Positions 53,285 through 62,076 of a stretch of DNA of 64,000 nucleotides are shown here, one piece after another; the first letter of the stretch is position 1; each line of letters opens with the position of its first letter. Source of the stretch: Actinomycetota bacterium (GTDB lineage: Bacteria; Actinomycetota; Actinomycetes; Streptosporangiales; Streptosporangiaceae); the NCBI GenBank assembly GCA_021324595.1, contig JAJPIV010000021.1, positions 42,596 through 106,595 of the forward strand, in the 5' to 3' direction. Below the pieces are notes generated by a model. The model saw only the letters and a program-made list of their open reading frames with translations. It did no database searches and was not told where the DNA came from. The position numbers and the translations under genes are program-made.

Positions 53285-54276
53285 GAGGTCACCTTCCCCC
53301 CGCGTCCGCCGCCCGCGCGGCTCGCCTCGATGGCCGCCGACAGCAGGCGGGCCGCCCGCGCCACCCCGTCCCGCGGGCGGACGAACGGATCTTCGTGCTC
53401 GATCGAGATGACGCGGGCCCGGGTCCCGGCGAGCAGCCGCGCCAGCTCGGCCCACCACTCCAGGTCATGACCGGCTCCGGGCACCGCGAACGTCCACGGC
53501 ATCTGGTCCGCAGGATCCGGCCAGCGCCGGTCGAGCAGGCCGTTCAGCGCGAGGCTCTCAGGGTGGAACACCACGTCCTTGCCGTGGGCGTGGCCGACCC
53601 GGTCGGCAATGGCGGCGGCCACCTTGTGCCCGTCCATCCCCATCCAGAAGAAGTGGCTCGGGTCGAGGTTCGCCGCGATGCGGTCGCCGAGCGCCGCCAC
53701 CCGGCGGAAGGTCTCCACGTTGAACGCCACCGTGCCCGGGTGCAGCTCCAGGCAGATCAGCACGTCCGGGTGCTCGGCCCGGGCGAAGGCGGCCAGGCCG
53801 GACCAGTACGGCGCCACCCACCGCTCCCACTGCTGCTCCCACACCCCTTCCAGGTAGGGAAGCCACCCGCCGGCTCCGAAGTGCGGGGCGCGGTCGCCGG
53901 GCGCGGCCGCCGGGCAGCCGGCCATCGCCACGACGCGGTCCACGCCGAGCAGGGCGGCGAGCCGGATGGCGTTGCGCAGGTCCTGATCATGCCGGGCGGC
54001 CAGGTCTGGGTCGGGGTGCAGGGGGTTGCCCCACGCGTTCAGCGCGTCCACCGTCAGGCCGTGCCGGGCGATCCGGCCGAGCCACCGGGCCCGCGCGGGC
54101 CGGCTGGACAGCAGCTCGGCCACGTCGCAGTGCGGATGCGGGGCATAGCCTCCCGCCCCCACCTCGATGTGCGTGACCTCAGGCACCTCGCGGGCCAGCC
54201 AGCTGAGGACGTCCTCGAGCGCGGTGTCCGCGAAGGCCTCGAGCACGACGCCGATGGCCAGTTCTCCTGCCTGCAT
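53281..54276 (-). CDS. TIM-barrel sugar phosphate isomerase/epimerase
   Basis: A 331-residue xylose-isomerase-like TIM barrel. Segments with likely metal ligands: EVGAGGYAPHPHCD (about residue 40), LICLELHPGTVAFN, AANLDPSHFFWMGMD, VGHAHGKDVVFHP and VISIEHEDPF. The GHAHGKD and DPSHFFW blocks are typical of inositol/sugar catabolic isomerases whose reactions are mostly unassigned. ATG 54274-54276 follows AGGAGC. It lies 69 bases downstream of the ABC permease. Confidence 0.85.
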   Translation of the reverse strand: MQAGELAIGVVLEAFADTALEDVLSWLAREVPEVTHIEVGAGGYAPHPHCDVAELLSSRPARARWLGRIARHGLTVDALNAWGNPLHPDPDLAARHDQDLRNAIRLAALLGVDRVVAMAGCPAAAPGDRAPHFGAGGWLPYLEGVWEQQWERWVAPYWSGLAAFARAEHPDVLICLELHPGTVAFNVETFRRVAALGDRIAANLDPSHFFWMGMDGHKVAAAIADRVGHAHGKDVVFHPESLALNGLLDRRWPDPADQMPWTFAVPGAGHDLEWWAELARLLAGTRARVISIEHEDPFVRPRDGVARAARLLSAAIEASRAGGGRGGKVTS

Positions 54277-54345
54277 GTCGGTCAGCTCCTGTCTGTCCGT
54301 GGCCGGGCGGGCACTGCGGGCCGGCCTGGGAACCCGGGCACCCCG

Positions 54346-55227
54346 TCAGCCCTTGACCGCGCCGCTCAGCACGAAGCCGCCGCGGAACAGCCGCGCCGAC
54401 AGCGCGTACAGCAGCAGGATCGGCACCGCGTAGATGAGCGAGAAGGCGGCGATGTCCCCGTAGCGGACGTACGCGTTGCCGATGAAGCCGAAGATCGCGA
54501 TGGATCCCGGCTGCTGGCTCGGGTCCGTGATGAGCACGAGCGGCACCAGGAACGAGCCCCAGGCGGTCACGAACCCGTAGATCGCCGCGGCCCCGATGCC
54601 CGGCAGCGCCAGCGGGCCGACGACCCGGGTGAGGATCTGGAACGTGCCGGCGCGCTCCATCCGCGCCGCTTCCTCGACGTCCCGCGGGACGGCGTCGATG
54701 AAGTTCTTGATGAGGTAGATCTCGAACGGCAGCGATGTCACCGCCAGGAAGAGCGAGCAGGGCAGCAGCGAGAGCCAGCCGATCGCCGAGTACATCTGGA
54801 ACACCGGGATGACCAGGATCGCCAGCGGGACCCCGCTCAGGAACAGCACTGCCAGCAGCAGCGGCCCCTTCCACGGGATGCGCCGGCGTGACAGCGCGTA
54901 CGCGGCGAGCGCGCCGCAGATCGTGGCGATGACGGTGGAGACGCCCGACATCACGATGCTGTTGATGATCGACTGCAGGTTGCTGCCCGACAGCGCGTCC
55001 GCGAAGTTGGCGGCGGTCAGGTGAGGGACCTCGACGCTCCAGCTCGCGTTCGCGTCCACCGACGCCAGCACCAGCCACAGCATCGGCAGCAGGAAGAGCG
55101 CGCCGAAGATCGCCAGCAGCACGTTGGCGATCGCCTGGCCGGACAGCGCGCGCAGGCTGGCCCGGTTCGCGGGCGGCATCGCCGGCCGGCGGGCCGCCGC
55201 CTCCGGCGCGGCGCCGACGGCGGTCAC
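54346..55227 (-). CDS. ABC sugar importer permease (MalG/UgpE type)
   Basis: A 293-residue permease with six helices. The EAA loop coupling to the ATPase is EEAARMERAGTFQILTRVVGPLALP (about residues 185-209). The N-terminal helix is LLAIFGALFLLPMLWLVLAS. GTG 55225-55227 follows CAGGAG and overlaps the stop of the partner permease (GTGA), so the two are coupled. Confidence 0.92.
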   Translation of the reverse strand: MTAVGAAPEAAARRPAMPPANRASLRALSGQAIANVLLAIFGALFLLPMLWLVLASVDANASWSVEVPHLTAANFADALSGSNLQSIINSIVMSGVSTVIATICGALAAYALSRRRIPWKGPLLLAVLFLSGVPLAILVIPVFQMYSAIGWLSLLPCSLFLAVTSLPFEIYLIKNFIDAVPRDVEEAARMERAGTFQILTRVVGPLALPGIGAAAIYGFVTAWGSFLVPLVLITDPSQQPGSIAIFGFIGNAYVRYGDIAAFSLIYAVPILLLYALSARLFRGGFVLSGAVKG

Positions 55228-56204
55228 GCCCGGCTCCTGGATGCCCGCACGTAGATCGCCCCGAAGATAGCGCACAAGATCACCAGCGCGTTGCCGATCA
55301 AGGCCCCGTACGCCAGGTTGTCGAACTGGAACGCCTGCTGGTAGGAGTACAGCGGCAAGATGTCCGTGGCATTTCCCGGGCCTCCCTGCGTCATGACGTA
55401 TATGAGCCCGAAATTGGCGAGCGAGATCAGCGTGATCAAGAGCACCGTGGTGACTATGGTGGGCCGCAGCAGCGGCAGCGTGATCCGCGCGAAGCGCTGC
55501 GGCCGGGAGGCGTTCTCGATCTGCGCGGACTCCAGGAGGTCCCGCGGGATGTTGCGCAGGGCCGCGCCGAAGACCATCATCGCGAAGCCGGTCTGGGACC
55601 AGATGTTGGCGAGCGTCACGATCAGCAGCGGCTCGCGGTGCAGGAAGTCGGAGTTCGCCAGGCCCAGCAGCGTGCCGAAGGTCCCCCCCGCCGTGGTGGA
55701 GGCGTACCAGGTCATGCCCGCCGTGATCGCGGGCATCATCCAGGCGACGATCACGATGCCGCCGGCCACGATCCGCACCGGGGCCAGGGCGGTCTGCATC
55801 AGCATGGCCAGCGCCAGGCCGATGATCACCACGCCGGCCACGGACCCGGCGATGAACGCCAGCGTGAGCTCCATGGAGTAGCGGAACACCTGGTCGCCGG
55901 CCAGCCGGCGCAGGTTCTCCGCGCCGGTGAAATGCCAGTCCACCGCGTGGATCCCGACGAGCTGCAGGTTGGTGAACCCCAGGTAGAACGCGTACACCAC
56001 GGGGATGATGAACAGGACCGCCAGCAGCGCGGCGGACGGCACGAGCAGGGCCAGGCTGCCCCACTGGAAGCGCTCGGCGTCGCGGCGGAGCCCCTGGGGG
56101 ACAGCCGGGCGGCCCGGCGCCTGCGCGGCGGCGGCCGGCCCCGGCGCCTCGCCCGCCCCGGCCCCCGTGCCCGCGGGGGCCGGGGCGCCGGGCCGGGCGG
56201 TCAC
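55224..56204 (-). CDS. ABC sugar importer permease (MalF/UgpA type)
   Basis: A 326-residue permease with six helices and the EAA loop LLESAQIENASRPQRFARITLPLLRP (about residues 230-255). GTG 56202-56204 is preferred to the ATG at 56223-56225: it follows GAAGGAG at 4 bases, whereas the ATG has no ribosome binding site. The first 45 residues are a Pro/Ala/Gly-rich cytoplasmic tail. It forms the heterodimeric channel with the downstream permease. Confidence 0.92.
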   Translation of the reverse strand: MTARPGAPAPAGTGAGAGEAPGPAAAAQAPGRPAVPQGLRRDAERFQWGSLALLVPSAALLAVLFIIPVVYAFYLGFTNLQLVGIHAVDWHFTGAENLRRLAGDQVFRYSMELTLAFIAGSVAGVVIIGLALAMLMQTALAPVRIVAGGIVIVAWMMPAITAGMTWYASTTAGGTFGTLLGLANSDFLHREPLLIVTLANIWSQTGFAMMVFGAALRNIPRDLLESAQIENASRPQRFARITLPLLRPTIVTTVLLITLISLANFGLIYVMTQGGPGNATDILPLYSYQQAFQFDNLAYGALIGNALVILCAIFGAIYVRASRSRA

Positions 56205-56239
56205 CGGGCTCCTTCTCGTCCTCATCTGGCGCGGCGCAC

Positions 56240-57643
56240 CTAGTGCAGCACCTCGACGTGATCGGCCCCGAGCTGGCCGGTCACGTAACCCTTCAGGATG
56301 GCGATCGCCTGGTCCACGGTCGTGCGCGGATTCTGGGCGATCGCGCCGGTCGCCTCGCCCATTCCCTGCACCCACACCGAGTACGCGGCGTTGGACGGGG
56401 TCAGCGTCGCGTGCGGCATGATCTGGGCGAAGAAGGCGTTGTAGGGGGGCGCGAAGCTGGTGTAGGCGGGCAGCGTCCAGTAGTCCCGGTCCGGCGGCAC
56501 CCAGCCGGCCCAGTTGGCCGCGTCGATGCTGTTCTGCTGGTTCTCGGCCAGGTTGATGAAGTCGAAGGCCGCCCTGGCGACCTGGCTGTGGGCGGCGATC
56601 GCGAAGTCCCAGCCGCCGAGGGTGCTCGCCACGCCGCCGCCCGCCTCGGTGGGAATGACGGCCTCGCCCATGACCTTCGGCGCCTGCGGCCAGTAGGGCG
56701 CGCTGATCGCCTTGGTCCAGTTGCCGCCGTAGTAGTTCGAGCCGACGGCGATCGCCAGCTTGCCCTGCTGGAACCAGGTCAGCGGCGTGGTGACCGCGTT
56801 CGGGCTGAACAGCGCCGAGGTGTCGGCGACCAGGCCGCGGGCGAAGGCCTGCGAGTACAGGCTGAGCGCGGCGCGGATGCCCGGGCTGTCCACGACGAAC
56901 TTGCCGGTCCTGGCGTCGTAGATGGTCGGCGTCGCGCTGCCGACGATGAAGTTGTTGATGCCCTGCAGCAGGCCGTTCGCGCCCGACCCGGTCCCGGAGT
57001 TCAGCCACAGCGGGGTGACGCCCGGCAGCCTCGCCTTGATCCGCTCGGCGGCCGCGATGACGTCCTGCCAGGTCTTCGGCTGCCACGGCAGCGGGATCCC
57101 CGCCTTCGCGAACATCTGCTTGTTGTAGAGCAGGGCGCTGTCGTTCTCGCCCTGGTCCACCGCGTAGACCTGGCCCGAGAAGGTCCCCTCGCTCTGGACG
57201 ACCCTCGGGAAGCGGCTCCACCAGCTGGCGGACTTCAGGTAGGCGTTGAGCGGCAGCAGGTAGCCGGCCTGCGCCCACAGGCCGATCTGGCCGGTGGGGA
57301 TCTCGGCGACGTCCGGCGCGGTCGAGGCCGACCGGTACAGCAGGCTCAGCTTGGTGACGATGTCGTTGTAGCTGCCCGGGATGGGTATGAACTGGACGGT
57401 CGCCTTGGGATGGCTGGCCTTGAACTCGGCCGCGACCTGCTGCCACCACTTCTGGGTCAGGCCCGTGGTGTCGAAGACGTAGTTGGAGCCATAGGCGACC
57501 TTGAGCACGAACGGCCCGGCTGGCTCCTTGGTCGGCGCCGTGACGGCGGCCCCGCCGCTGCCCGAGCAGGCGGCCAGGGCGGCGGCGGCCAGGGCCGCCG
57601 CCGCGGCGAGCGCGGACCGGGCTTGTCGGGGGCTCCTTGGCAT
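56240..57643 (-). CDS. ABC sugar-binding lipoprotein
   Basis: A 467-residue extracellular solute-binding protein (family 1). The signal peptide ends in a lipobox with the modified cysteine at C26 (LAACSGSG). The mature chain has the family pattern FVLKVAYGSNY, PDVAEIPTGQIGLWAQAGYLLPL and GGWDFAIAAHSQVARAAFDFINLAEN. It captures the sugar or polyol for the two permeases downstream. ATG 57641-57643 follows AGGAAGA. Confidence 0.92.
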   Translation of the reverse strand: MPRSPRQARSALAAAAALAAAALAACSGSGGAAVTAPTKEPAGPFVLKVAYGSNYVFDTTGLTQKWWQQVAAEFKASHPKATVQFIPIPGSYNDIVTKLSLLYRSASTAPDVAEIPTGQIGLWAQAGYLLPLNAYLKSASWWSRFPRVVQSEGTFSGQVYAVDQGENDSALLYNKQMFAKAGIPLPWQPKTWQDVIAAAERIKARLPGVTPLWLNSGTGSGANGLLQGINNFIVGSATPTIYDARTGKFVVDSPGIRAALSLYSQAFARGLVADTSALFSPNAVTTPLTWFQQGKLAIAVGSNYYGGNWTKAISAPYWPQAPKVMGEAVIPTEAGGGVASTLGGWDFAIAAHSQVARAAFDFINLAENQQNSIDAANWAGWVPPDRDYWTLPAYTSFAPPYNAFFAQIMPHATLTPSNAAYSVWVQGMGEATGAIAQNPRTTVDQAIAILKGYVTGQLGADHVEVLH

Positions 57644-57666
57644 TCTTCCTGGCCCTTTCTGGGAGA

Positions 57667-58827
57667 TCATTTCGTGGTGCCCGGCGGCGCGGCGGCGGCC
57701 GGGCTGGCCACGCCCGCGAGCGCCGGATGGGACCGGTCAGCGATGCTGGCCTGGGTCCGGCTGTCGAACAGGTGCACGTCCCTGGGGTCGAACGCCACCT
57801 CGATGGGCTGATTCGCCGCCGGAACGGGCGAGCGGGGAAGCCTGGCGACCAGCGCCGCGCCCGGGCAGTTGACCGTCGCGTAGATGGCGATGCCGGTCTG
57901 CTCGCACACGTCCGTGCGGCCGCCGATCCGCACCGCTCCCCGCGGCGCGCGGGCGGCGGGCCCGAGGTCATCCGGGCGGATCCCGACCAGCACGTCGCGG
58001 GCGGCCGCCCCGGGCCGCAGCGGCCACGGCACCTCGAACTCGGCGCCCAGGCAGGCCACGCGCGGGCGGCCGCCCACGATGCTGAGCCGGCCAGGGATCA
58101 CGTTCATCGCCGGCGAGCCGATGAAGGTGGCGACGTAGACCGTCGCCGGCGCGTCGTAGAGCTCCGCGGGGGTGCCGACCTGCAGCAGGCTGCCGTCCTT
58201 GAGCACGGCCACGCGGTCGCCCATGGTGAGCGCCTCCACCTGGTCGTGGGTGACGTACACGGTGGCGGTCCTCTCCAGCCGCTTGTGCAGCCGGATCAGC
58301 TCGGCGCGCATCTGCACCCGCAGCGCCGCGTCGAGGTTGGACAGCGGCTCGTCCATGAGGAACAGGCTCGGCTCCCGGATCATCGCCCGGCCGAGGGCGA
58401 CCCGCTGCCGCTGCCCGCCGGAGAGCTCGCCCGGGTGCCGGTCGAGCAGCCCCCCGATGCCGAGGATCTCCGCCACCTCCTCGACCCGCCGGCGGATGTG
58501 CTCCCTGGGCTCCCGGCGCACGCGGGGGCCGAAGGCGAGGTTCTTGTAGACGGTCATGTTCGGGTACAGCGCGTAGCTCTGGAAGACCATCGACACGTCG
58601 CGCCGCCCGGGCGGGATGTCGGTGACGTCCTTCCCGCCCATCCAGATCCGGCCGTACGATGGCCGCTCCAGCCCGGCGAGCATGCGCAGCGACGTGGTCT
58701 TGCCGCAGCCCGAGGCGCCCACCAGCACCAGGAACTCGCCCTCGGCGATGTCGAGGCTGAGGTCCGCGACGGCAGGCGCCTGCCGGCCGTACAGCTTCCA
58801 GACGTGCTCGAACCGCAGCCCAGGCAT
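57667..58827 (-). CDS. ABC transporter ATPase, UgpC/MsmK type
   Basis: A 386-residue ATPase of the carbohydrate-uptake class. Walker A GASGCGKTTSLRM (about residues 37-49), signature LSGGQRQRVALGRAM, Walker B LFLMDEPLSNLDA and the H-loop YVTHDQVEAL are present, followed by a C-terminal TOBE/OB regulatory domain (about 240-370). Such ATPases may be shared by several importers, but here it heads the operon of its own importer. ATG 58825-58827; the promoter region with a TATGTCA inverted repeat lies upstream. Confidence 0.93.
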   Translation of the reverse strand: MPGLRFEHVWKLYGRQAPAVADLSLDIAEGEFLVLVGASGCGKTTSLRMLAGLERPSYGRIWMGGKDVTDIPPGRRDVSMVFQSYALYPNMTVYKNLAFGPRVRREPREHIRRRVEEVAEILGIGGLLDRHPGELSGGQRQRVALGRAMIREPSLFLMDEPLSNLDAALRVQMRAELIRLHKRLERTATVYVTHDQVEALTMGDRVAVLKDGSLLQVGTPAELYDAPATVYVATFIGSPAMNVIPGRLSIVGGRPRVACLGAEFEVPWPLRPGAAARDVLVGIRPDDLGPAARAPRGAVRIGGRTDVCEQTGIAIYATVNCPGAALVARLPRSPVPAANQPIEVAFDPRDVHLFDSRTQASIADRSHPALAGVASPAAAAPPGTTK

Positions 58828-58902
58828 CAGCTCAGCTCACCTCACCGCCCTCGGGCCGGCGTCCCGGCGCCGGTTCGGTTACTGTGCCGCACCCGGTGAG
58901 AG

Positions 58903-58924
58903 TATGTCAATACCTAATGACATA
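58903..58924. promoter_or_regulatory. Operator and leftward -35 for the ABC-catabolic operon
   Basis: Perfect 7-bp arms TATGTCA (58903-58909) and TGACATA (58918-58924) with an 8-base spacer. On the leftward strand TTGACA (58905-58910, complement) overlaps the left arm and has CACAGT 18 bases downstream, a plausible -35/-10 pair. Confidence 0.65.
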
Positions 58925-59136
58925 GTCGGCCCGTCACCTGAGGTGACCGGCCGGACTGCACGGGCCCGCCGGGCGGAGCCGTGCCCCCGGGGGCCGTCGC
59001 GCGGCCCTCCGGCCAGGAGCGAAAGGCAGGTACCGGCCCGGAGGCGGCTTGCGTCCCCCGGCGGATCGCGGCCTGGTCCCTCCCCGGCGTGCCGGGGAGG
59101 GACCAGGCGGGCGCGCGTGATCTCCACGCTAGATAG

Positions 59137-59190
59137 CTTGTAAGAACAATCTCTTGACTGTTCTTGATCACAAGTGTACACATCTTGTGA
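59137..59190. promoter_or_regulatory. Two inverted repeats and rightward promoter for iolC
   Basis: AAGAACA (59142-59148) pairs with TGTTCTT (59159-59165); TCACAAG (59168-59174) pairs with CTTGTGA (59184-59190); CTTGT (59137-59141) can also pair with ACAAG (59170-59174). TTGACT at 59154-59159 and TACACA at 59177-59182 (17-base spacing) form a promoter candidate inside these repeats. Confidence 0.65.
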
Positions 59191-59295
59191 CCCGCCTCGC
59201 CGGCGGCGCCCCGGCCCGCGGCGAGCGGGCCGGGGACCTCGGGGCCGCTGGCCCGGGCGGTGGCGGGCCCGCGCGGGCCCGGGACGGAGGTGAGC

Positions 59296-60267
59296 GTGAC
59301 GGGGCAGCTGGACGGCGCCGGCGTTGACGAGGTCCTCACGATGGGCCGGGTCGGCGTGGACCTGTACCCGCTCGAGCCCGGCGTCGACCTCGCCAGCGTC
59401 GGCACGTTCGGCCGCCATCTGGGGGGCAGCCCGACGAACGTGGCGGTGGCCGCGGCGCGCCACGGGCGCCGCGCGGCCGTGATCACGCGCACCGGGGACG
59501 ATCCCTTCGGGGACTTCGTGCACCGGGCCCTGCGCGGCTTCGGGGTTGACGACCGGTACGTCTCGCCGGTGCCCGGCCTTCCCACGCCGATCACCTTCTG
59601 CGAGATGTTCCCGCCGGACAACTTCCCCTTGTATTTCTACCGCTTCCCCAAGGCGCCGGACCTGGAGATCAGGGCGAGCGAGCTGGATGCGCCCGCCATC
59701 GCGTCCGCCCGCGTCTTCTGGGCGACGGTGACGGGCCTGTCCGCCGAGCCCAGCCGGGAGGCGACGCTCAGCGCGCTGCGCTGGCGCGAGCGCGCCCACC
59801 CGACCATTCTCGACCTGGACTACCGGCCGATGTTCTGGGAGTCCGCCGCGCAGGCCCGGAAGTGGGCCCGGCTGGCACTGGAATCCGCCACGGTCGCGGT
59901 GGGCAATCTCGACGAGTGCGAGATGGCCGTCGGCACCCGTGACCCCGACCGGGCCGCCGACGCGCTGCTGGCCCTCGGCGTCGAGCTCGCCGTGGTGAAG
60001 CAGGGCCCCGCGGGGGTCCTCGCGCGGACCCCCGCGGGCGAGGCGCGGGTGGCCCCCGTCCCGGTCACGGTGGTGAACGGGCTCGGCGCGGGGGACGCGT
60101 TCGGCGGCGCCCTGTGCCACGGGCTGCTGGAGTCCTGGGACCTGAGGGACGTCATCAGCTTCGCCGGCGCCGCCGGGGCGATCGTCGCGTCGCGGATCGC
60201 CTGCTCGGACGCGATGCCGACCACCGCCGAGGTCACCGCCGTGCTCAAGGAGGCATCCCGTGCGTGA
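59296..60267 (+). CDS. iolC: 5-dehydro-2-deoxygluconokinase
   Basis: A 323-residue PfkB-family kinase that phosphorylates 5-dehydro-2-deoxygluconate in myo-inositol catabolism. The start of the domain, MGRVGVDLYPLEPGVDL, is the usual IolC N-terminus. PfkB signatures are GGSPTNVAVAAARHG (about residues 43-57) and the anion-hole/catalytic block NGLGAGDAFGGALCHG (about 259-274, catalytic Asp in GAGD). The C-terminal DUF2090 domain found in some IolC proteins is absent. GTG 59296 follows GGAGG at 5 bases; an in-frame GTG at 59260 lacks a site. Confidence 0.9.
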   Translation: MTGQLDGAGVDEVLTMGRVGVDLYPLEPGVDLASVGTFGRHLGGSPTNVAVAAARHGRRAAVITRTGDDPFGDFVHRALRGFGVDDRYVSPVPGLPTPITFCEMFPPDNFPLYFYRFPKAPDLEIRASELDAPAIASARVFWATVTGLSAEPSREATLSALRWRERAHPTILDLDYRPMFWESAAQARKWARLALESATVAVGNLDECEMAVGTRDPDRAADALLALGVELAVVKQGPAGVLARTPAGEARVAPVPVTVVNGLGAGDAFGGALCHGLLESWDLRDVISFAGAAGAIVASRIACSDAMPTTAEVTAVLKEASRA

Positions 60268-61132
60268 CGACACGAGGCGCCTGATCACCGAGACCCGCGC
60301 CCGCCGCCCGGAGGAGGTGCGGGCCGCGGCGGCACGGCGGGCGCGGCGGCCCTGGCTCGACTCCTCCGGCAAGCTGCTGATCATCGCCGCCGATCACCCC
60401 GCGCGCGGCGCGCTCGGGGTCGGCGGGCGGGCGATGGCCATGGCCAATCGCTTTGAGCTGCTGGACCGGATCCTGACCGCGCTGAGCCGCCCGGGGGTGG
60501 ACGGAGTGCTCGGCACCGCCGACATCATCGAGGACCTGCTCCTGATCGGCGCGCTCGATGACAAGCTGGCGATCGGCTCGATGAACAGGGGCGGGCTGCC
60601 GGGGGCCGCGTTCGAGATGGATGACCGGTTCACCGGGTACGACGCCGCCGCCATCGCCGACGGCGGGCTGGACGGCGGGAAGATGCTGCTCCGGATCGAC
60701 ATGGAGGACCCGGCCACGGCCTCCACCCTGGCCGCGTGCGCGCGCGCGGTCACCGAGCTCGCCTCCCGCCGCACGGTGGCGCTGATCGAGCCGTTCATGG
60801 TGAGCCGGGTGGGCCACCGGGCGCAGAACGACCTCAGCCCCGACGCGGTGATCCGGTCCATCGGGATCGCATCCGGGCTGGGCGCGACGTCGGCGTACAG
60901 CTGGCTGAAGATCCCGGTCGTGGACGAGATGGAGCGAGTCGCCGAGGCGTCCACCCTGCCGACGCTGCTGCTCGGCGGCGAGGCGGACGACCGCCAGGAG
61001 GAGATGTTCGCGCGCTGGCAGAGGGCCCTGCGGCTGCCGGGGGTGCGCGGCCTGGTGGTGGGCCGCAACCTGCTGTACCCGCCCGGCGACGACGTGGCCG
61101 CCGCGGTGGACACCGCGGTCAGCGTGCTGTGA
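60260..61132 (+). CDS. Aldolase-like TIM-barrel protein of the iol cluster (Cgl0159 type)
   Basis: A 290-residue (beta/alpha)8 protein. Blocks KLLIIAADHPARGALGVGG (about residues 38-56), DGVLGTADIIEDLLL, LIEPFMVSR and SAYSWLKIPVVDEMERVAE match the family often labelled deoxyribose-phosphate aldolase in actinomycete inositol clusters. It probably replaces IolJ, splitting the IolC product into dihydroxyacetone phosphate and malonate semialdehyde; this is an inference from position. GTG 60260 follows AAGGAGG and overlaps the iolC end by 8 bases. Confidence 0.85.
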   Translation: MRDDTRRLITETRARRPEEVRAAAARRARRPWLDSSGKLLIIAADHPARGALGVGGRAMAMANRFELLDRILTALSRPGVDGVLGTADIIEDLLLIGALDDKLAIGSMNRGGLPGAAFEMDDRFTGYDAAAIADGGLDGGKMLLRIDMEDPATASTLAACARAVTELASRRTVALIEPFMVSRVGHRAQNDLSPDAVIRSIGIASGLGATSAYSWLKIPVVDEMERVAEASTLPTLLLGGEADDRQEEMFARWQRALRLPGVRGLVVGRNLLYPPGDDVAAAVDTAVSVL

Positions 61133-61149
61133 CCGGGAAAGGGGCACCC

Positions 61150-62076
61150 ATGACGGGCGCCGGCGATCGCGAGGGCGCCGCTGCCCGCGCACGCGGCCTG
61201 GCGGGCTGGCACGTGCCCGCCGGCTCTCGCCGCGCGGGCCAGTACGAGCTGGAGCTGACGGCGGCCGACTGCGGCTGGTCCTTCTGCTCGCTGCGGGTGC
61301 TGCAGCTGCCGCCGGGCGGTGCGGCCAGCGTCCGGACCGGGGAGGATGAGATGCTGCTCCTGCCGCTGTCCGGAGCCTGCGAGGTGAGCGTGGACGGCGA
61401 GACGTTCTCCCTGGCGGGCCGGCCCGACGTGTTCAGCCGGGTGACCGACTTCGCGTACCTGCCCCGCGACGCGGCGGCCGTGGTCAGCAGCCCCGGCGGC
61501 GGGCGGTTCGCGCTCCCGGGCGCCCGGGCCTCGCGCCGGCTGCCCGCCCGGTACGGCCCGGCCGAGGAGGTGCCGGTGGAGATCCGGGGCAGCGGGCACG
61601 CCACCCGGCAGGTGAACAACTTCTGCGCGCCCGAGGCGTTCGCGGCCGACCGGCTGGTGTCGGTGGAGGTGCTGACCCCCGGGGGGAACTGGTCCTCCTA
61701 CCCCCCGCACAAGCATGACGAGCAGCGCCCCGGCGAGGCGGTGCTGGAGGAGATCTACTACTTCGAGGCCGCGGCCGGGCCGGCCGGCCCCGGGATGGGG
61801 TACCAGCGCGTGTACGCATCCTCGCCGCAGCGGCCGATCGACGTGCTGGCCGAGGTGCGCACCGGCGACGTGGTCCTCGTCCCCCACGGGTACCACGGCC
61901 CGTCCATGGCCGCGCCCGGGTACGACCTGTACTACCTCAACGTGCTCGCCGGCCCGGCGCCGCAGCGGACGATGGCGTTCTGCGACGACCCGGCGCACGC
62001 ATGGGTCCGCCAGTCGTGGACGGGGCAGCCGCCGGACCCGCGGGTGCCGATCGCGACGGCCGGGGGACGGCCATGA
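61150..62076 (+). CDS. iolB: 5-deoxy-glucuronate isomerase
   Basis: A 308-residue bicupin isomerase of myo-inositol catabolism, converting 5-deoxyglucuronate to 5-dehydro-2-deoxygluconate. The metal site is visible in SSYPPHKHDE (about residues 182-191), EEIYYFEA and VLVPHGYHGP, supplying His and Glu ligands. ATG 61150 follows AAAGGGG. Its stop overlaps iolD as ATGA. Confidence 0.92.
   Translation: MTGAGDREGAAARARGLAGWHVPAGSRRAGQYELELTAADCGWSFCSLRVLQLPPGGAASVRTGEDEMLLLPLSGACEVSVDGETFSLAGRPDVFSRVTDFAYLPRDAAAVVSSPGGGRFALPGARASRRLPARYGPAEEVPVEIRGSGHATRQVNNFCAPEAFAADRLVSVEVLTPGGNWSSYPPHKHDEQRPGEAVLEEIYYFEAAAGPAGPGMGYQRVYASSPQRPIDVLAEVRTGDVVLVPHGYHGPSMAAPGYDLYYLNVLAGPAPQRTMAFCDDPAHAWVRQSWTGQPPDPRVPIATAGGRP

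Larger units (their letters stand above)
58828..59295. promoter_or_regulatory. 468-base divergent control region of the inositol-type locus
   Basis: No gene is supported. The region is bordered by divergent operons and is AT-rich only around 58895-58925 and 59130-59190, where the inverted repeats and promoter-like hexamers described separately are found. The GC-rich middle (58930-59120) shows only short self-complementary runs. Confidence 0.7.
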
